Below are positions 14,182-17,125 of a stretch of 17,125 nucleotides of DNA, one piece after another. The stretch's first letter is position 1, and each line of letters opens with the position of its first letter. The notes under the pieces are model-generated. The model saw only the letters and a program-made list of their open reading frames with translations. It had not been told where the DNA came from and did not search any database. Source of the stretch: Lachnospira sp. UBA4285 (GTDB taxonomy: Bacteria; Bacillota; Clostridia; Lachnospirales; Lachnospiraceae); assembly GCA_002394965.1 (NCBI GenBank), contig DGVL01000023.1, positions 1-17,125 of the forward strand, read 5' to 3'. The position numbers and the translations under genes were made by a program.

Positions 14182-15675
14182 TCAGGCGTCACTTCTGGAA
14201 TACTGGTTCTTCATGCCGCTGCTGGCCGCAAAAAGAACCTTGTTGAGGACATCCTGTGTTTCTTTCCTCGCCATGTCCGCCATCTGTTCATTGCGCTTCA
14301 TCAGGAACTTCCGGATTTTCTTTTCACTGTCTTTCTGACCGGACGTTCCGCCGAATTTCTTTTCGAACGCCTCGTCCGTCTCCCGAAGCATCTGACGGGC
14401 TTTCGCGCCTGTGCTGTTCTGATAGCGCTCGATCAGATTGGCACAGGATGCCCAGTGTGCGTCCGCAAGAGCACCGATGATCCGGTTCTCCCAATAGAAA
14501 TTCTCTGTCGTGGCATCCGGTCCGCCGTCCCGGATGTAGGCCGGCGTATCCGTGACATTGGTGTAGAACGGGATAAATGCGTTGAAAACATTGGAGGCGA
14601 AGGCGAGCCACTGTACCGAAGCGATTTCCTTCGGGAGGCCCGGCCGGATCTGCGTGCAGGCCAGGAAATTGGTCCGGTTGACGCCGATCGAGCGGTATTT
14701 GCCCCGTTTTCCGTCGATGTCCGTCTTTGCGTATGGGTCATACGGCGTTCCCTGATAGTGGGAGGACAGAAGATACTTCACGTCCTCAACGCTGATCTTG
14801 TGCTCCGGGACCATACTCCAGGGCAATGTGTCAGACTCCGGGCTGAACTGACGATCGTCTCCGTCCCAGTCAGCGGCATGGGGATTCAGGCAGCGCTCCA
14901 TGAACCAGGCGCGCGGCGTATTATACACATGGTCCGCGTCGTCATGGCTTCCCAGCGACGGGCGCACTTCCCAGTCGCGGCAGGAGGAAAGCGCTTCCTC
15001 GCGCATAGAAAGATTCAGATGATTCGCTTCAATCCATGACACAAGATCCGCCGAGCACATATGAGACGTCTGCTCGCCCCCCGCATCCACAAAATCAAAG
15101 CGGTCAATGCCGAGCTGATTCGGCCCGACCACATAGGCGTCATCCGGTACGCGCTTCGCGATCCAGTGATGCCCGCCGACCGACTCAAACCACCAGATCT
15201 CATTCACATCCTGAAATCCGATGCCGTTCATCTCATACGTTCCGTACTTCTCAAGAAAGCTGCCGAGGCGCTGCACACCCTCTCTGGCGGAATGGATATA
15301 CGGGAGCACGATCGTGAGGAGATCTTCCTCTCCGATTCCGTCCTTGACGAGCGGATCCGCTCCGAGCACTCTGGCATTGCTGGTGATCGTCTCGGTCTCC
15401 GACATGGCAACACCGGCCGCGTTGATGCCGGCCTCACCCCAGATCCCCTCATCCGGCACCGCGTTCGGACACGCCGAGTACATAAGGGGATTGGCTGGAA
15501 GTGTGACCGAGAACTTGCTCAGCACAGACTTATATTCGACCGGCTGATCCTCCGGTCTGACTATGATACATTTCTTTGGCATGAAGTGCCCGGCACCGGA
15601 ATCCTCATTCCTGGCCATCAGCGTCGAGCCGTCGGCACTGGCTTTCTTTCCCACCAAAATCGTTGTACACGGCAT
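14182..15675 (-). CDS. C69-family dipeptidase (PepD-like Ntn hydrolase)
   Basis: A 497-residue peptidase of the C69 family hydrolyses dipeptides in the cytoplasm. The protein begins MPCTTILVGKKASADGSTLM; Cys3 is the expected N-terminal nucleophile after removal of the preceding residues, as in other Ntn hydrolases. RNEDSG, the AGINAAGVAMSETETI segment and NEIWWFESVGGHHW agree with the family. The start is set at ATG 15675. An ATG at 15687 sits directly against AGGAGG with no spacing and would bury the nucleophile further from the N-terminus. A possible extended -10 is at 15733-15741. The gene diverges from the MocR-like gene and converges on the HTH-Uma2 gene. It may serve peptide nutrition. 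Length is in the usual range of about 470-500 residues. Confidence 0.92.
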   Translation of the reverse strand: MPCTTILVGKKASADGSTLMARNEDSGAGHFMPKKCIIVRPEDQPVEYKSVLSKFSVTLPANPLMYSACPNAVPDEGIWGEAGINAAGVAMSETETITSNARVLGADPLVKDGIGEEDLLTIVLPYIHSAREGVQRLGSFLEKYGTYEMNGIGFQDVNEIWWFESVGGHHWIAKRVPDDAYVVGPNQLGIDRFDFVDAGGEQTSHMCSADLVSWIEANHLNLSMREEALSSCRDWEVRPSLGSHDDADHVYNTPRAWFMERCLNPHAADWDGDDRQFSPESDTLPWSMVPEHKISVEDVKYLLSSHYQGTPYDPYAKTDIDGKRGKYRSIGVNRTNFLACTQIRPGLPKEIASVQWLAFASNVFNAFIPFYTNVTDTPAYIRDGGPDATTENFYWENRIIGALADAHWASCANLIERYQNSTGAKARQMLRETDEAFEKKFGGTSGQKDSEKKIRKFLMKRNEQMADMARKETQDVLNKVLFAASSGMKNQYSRSDA

Positions 15676-15732
15676 ACCTGTTACCATCCTCCTGATCCGG
15701 ACTTATGTCTTGTCAATCACCGGAACCCTTCT

Positions 15733-15741
15733 AGGATAGCA
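15733..15741 (-). promoter_or_regulatory. Possible extended -10 promoter of the dipeptidase gene
   Basis: TGC-TATCCT on the minus strand lies about 58 bp before the chosen ATG. The -10 is imperfect and there is no clear -35. Confidence 0.35.
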
Positions 15742-15784
15742 CACAGCAGAGCAAAAGGCGAATCAAAGCGGTTACCGGCATTTC

Positions 15785-15813
15785 TTGCAATTTTCCTTAC
15801 TAATCTTTAGAAT
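15785..15813 (+). promoter_or_regulatory. Sigma-A promoter of the MocR-like gene
   Basis: TTGCAA (15785-15790), 17 bp, TAGAAT (15808-15813). The start is expected near 15820, about 44 bp before the GTG start codon. Confidence 0.7.
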
Positions 15814-15863
15814 CCAAAGAAACCCCAAAAAGCAGTCAGTGCAATATGGAAAGGAGGCCGCCT

Positions 15864-17039
15864 GTGGCAGAGAGAAAAACACCGGCATATCTGACACTCT
15901 ATAAACAGCTGCGCTCTGACATCGTTTCTGGGCGCTATCCCTGCGGCTCCCGGCTGCCTTCCAGGCGGACGCTGGCCTCCGATATGGGCGTATCAGTCAT
16001 CACCGCCGAGCACGCCGTCGCAATGCTGGAGAGTGAAGGCTACGTCGAGTCCCGGGAACGCTCCGGAATCTATGTGACCTTTGAAGAACAGAACGTCTTC
16101 TCCCCGCTTCCGGCAGCCAGATCCCTGCACGCGCCAGAAGCGCAGGCGCCGGATTCAGAGATCCCTGGTCAGGATGACCAGCCATCCGAGACAATCCGCC
16201 CGGATTCTCACGCCTCTTATCCGCCGGGAAGTGATATCGCAGAAAGGCTTTTCCCCTTTGCCGGATTTGCACGCACCATGCGGCACGTCCTGAGTGAGCG
16301 GGGCGAAGACATTCTGAAGCGCTCGCCGGGGAGCGGAACACCGGAGCTTAAGGAAGCGATTGCGGGCTATCTTCTCCGCTCCCGGGGGATACGGGTAGAG
16401 CCCTCCCAGATCGTCATCGGATCCGGATCCGAGTATCTGTACCTGCTCCTGGTGCAGCTGATCGGACGCGATGATAATGGGCGTGCAAGGCGCATTGCCC
16501 TTGAAGACCCGTGCTATGAGAAGATACGGAAGATCTATACCGCAGCCGGCATCCCCTTTGACTGTCTCACGATGGGAACAGACGGCATCCGCTCCCGGGA
16601 GCTCACCCGGACAAAGGCGCGGATCCTCCACGTAACGCCGTTCAACAGTTATCCGTCCGGGATCACGGCATCTGCCTCCAAGCGGCATGAGTACATCAGC
16701 TGGGCGCAGGCCTGCGGGGGGCTTATCATCGAGGACGATTTTGCCTCGGAGTTTTCGCCTCTTGCCAAAGCAGAGGACACGCTGTTTTCCCTGGAGCCCA
16801 CGCACACGGTGATCTATATGAACACCTTCACGCGGACGATCGCACCGTCTGTTCGAACCGGTTATATGGTGCTCCCGAATTCTCTGACCGGACTCTTTCA
16901 GGAGCGGCTCGGGTTTTATTCCTGCACCGTTCCGGTCTTTGACCAGTACGTAATCGCGGAATTCATCGACTCCGGCGAGTTCGAGCGGCACCTGAACCGC
17001 GTAAGGAGGCATCTGCGCCGACCCGAGGTTTCACGCTGA
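15864..17039 (+). CDS. GntR/MocR-type regulator, C-terminally short and lacking the PLP lysine
   Basis: The 391-residue protein is a GntR-type winged HTH (residues 5-73: YKQLRSDIVSGRYPCGSRLPSRRTLASDMGV) joined to a fold-type I aminotransferase-like domain (about 125-391). MocR-family members use PLP as effector. Recognisable blocks are SGTPELKEAI, ALEDPCYEKI, HVTPFNSYPSGI and IIEDDFASEF. The PLP-binding lysine, normally in a TFSKTxAP motif, is replaced by Arg324 (TFTRTIAP, codon CGG). The protein stops at RRHLRRPEVSR, about 70-90 residues short of the usual 460-480. Start: GTG 15864 has AAGGAGG six bases upstream; the in-frame ATG at 15846 lies before that site and has none. It is either a PLP-independent regulator or a decaying gene. 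The promoter and ribosome binding site are intact and the frame is open, so it is called a CDS. Confidence 0.85.
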   Translation: MAERKTPAYLTLYKQLRSDIVSGRYPCGSRLPSRRTLASDMGVSVITAEHAVAMLESEGYVESRERSGIYVTFEEQNVFSPLPAARSLHAPEAQAPDSEIPGQDDQPSETIRPDSHASYPPGSDIAERLFPFAGFARTMRHVLSERGEDILKRSPGSGTPELKEAIAGYLLRSRGIRVEPSQIVIGSGSEYLYLLLVQLIGRDDNGRARRIALEDPCYEKIRKIYTAAGIPFDCLTMGTDGIRSRELTRTKARILHVTPFNSYPSGITASASKRHEYISWAQACGGLIIEDDFASEFSPLAKAEDTLFSLEPTHTVIYMNTFTRTIAPSVRTGYMVLPNSLTGLFQERLGFYSCTVPVFDQYVIAEFIDSGEFERHLNRVRRHLRRPEVSR

Positions 17040-17080
17040 AGCGGAACCTGCCAGGAAGAAAAGAACAGGAGGTACATCCC

Positions 17081-17125
17081 ATGGAGAAAGCAGCCATTTC
17101 CCTTCGCCCTGTCCGGGAAGAGGAC
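17081..17125 (+). CDS. Probable GNAT acetyltransferase, 5' end only
   Basis: ATG at 17081 is preceded by AGGAGG with 8-base spacing and opens a frame to the window edge: MEKAAISLRPVREED. The phrase ISLRPVREED is typical of GNAT N-termini. It begins 42 bp after the MocR-like stop, so the two are probably co-transcribed. Only 15 residues are visible, so the family call is tentative. Confidence 0.55.
   Translation, partial: MEKAAISLRPVREED

Noticed and set aside
17010..17080. Frameshift restoring a full-length MocR protein
   Set aside because: The three forward frames of this stretch were read and none continues with MocR-like residues before the next ribosome site; a true deletion fits better.
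1..17125. CRISPR array, prophage, insertion sequence or toxin-antitoxin system
   Set aside because: No regularly spaced direct repeats, transposase, integrase, terminal inverted repeats or recognisable toxin-antitoxin pair was seen on either strand.

Overview
The window reads as chromosomal DNA of a GC-rich Bacillota, most likely a gut clostridium of the Lachnospiraceae type. This rests on strong AGGAGG-type ribosome binding sites, sigma-A style TTGnnn-17-TAnnnT promoters, lipoprotein solute-binding proteins with serine/threonine/alanine-rich linkers, and the gene families present. The genus cannot be fixed from the sequence alone. No rRNA, tRNA, insertion sequence or CRISPR array is visible.

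Layout. Positions 1-557 (minus) hold the N-terminal 185 residues of a sugar-binding lipoprotein that runs off the left edge. From 712 to 8148 (minus) lies a galactoside-use block. A TetR regulator (GTG start) overlaps a GPH/MelB-type sugar:cation symporter by 4 bases. After a hairpin terminator come a GH2 beta-galactosidase, a two-domain ADP-ribosylglycohydrolase/SseB-like protein, and a 4-base-overlapping OGG1-type DNA glycosylase. Divergent from the TetR gene is a complete monocistronic sugar-binding lipoprotein (8400-9782, plus). It has a clear promoter, an 18-bp perfect palindrome just after it, and a strong terminator. It is a paralogue of the truncated lipoprotein at the left edge, and neither has a permease gene inside the window.

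From 9872 to 13055 (minus) lie a GNAT acetyltransferase, a hairpin-rich 298-bp gap that looks like a small RNA or attenuated leader, a sugar-nucleotide-epimerase/Nudix fusion and a ferredoxin-domain protein. From 13312 to 14172 (plus) an XRE helix-turn-helix is fused to a Uma2 nuclease-like domain. It converges on a C69 dipeptidase (14182-15675, minus). At the right end is a GntR/MocR-type regulator (15864-17039, plus) that lacks the PLP lysine and the C-terminal end, followed by the first 15 codons of another GNAT-like gene.

How they fit together. The symporter and beta-galactosidase form a simple uptake-and-hydrolysis route for lactose-like galactosides, with TetR as the probable local regulator and the binding proteins as capture components. 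The other genes are mostly separate small units. The most unusual points are the degenerate MocR protein, the SDR-Nudix fusion with an interrupted Nudix box, the HTH-Uma2 fusion with nested upstream palindromes, the hydrolase-SseB fusion, and the small-RNA-like locus with C-rich hairpin loops.
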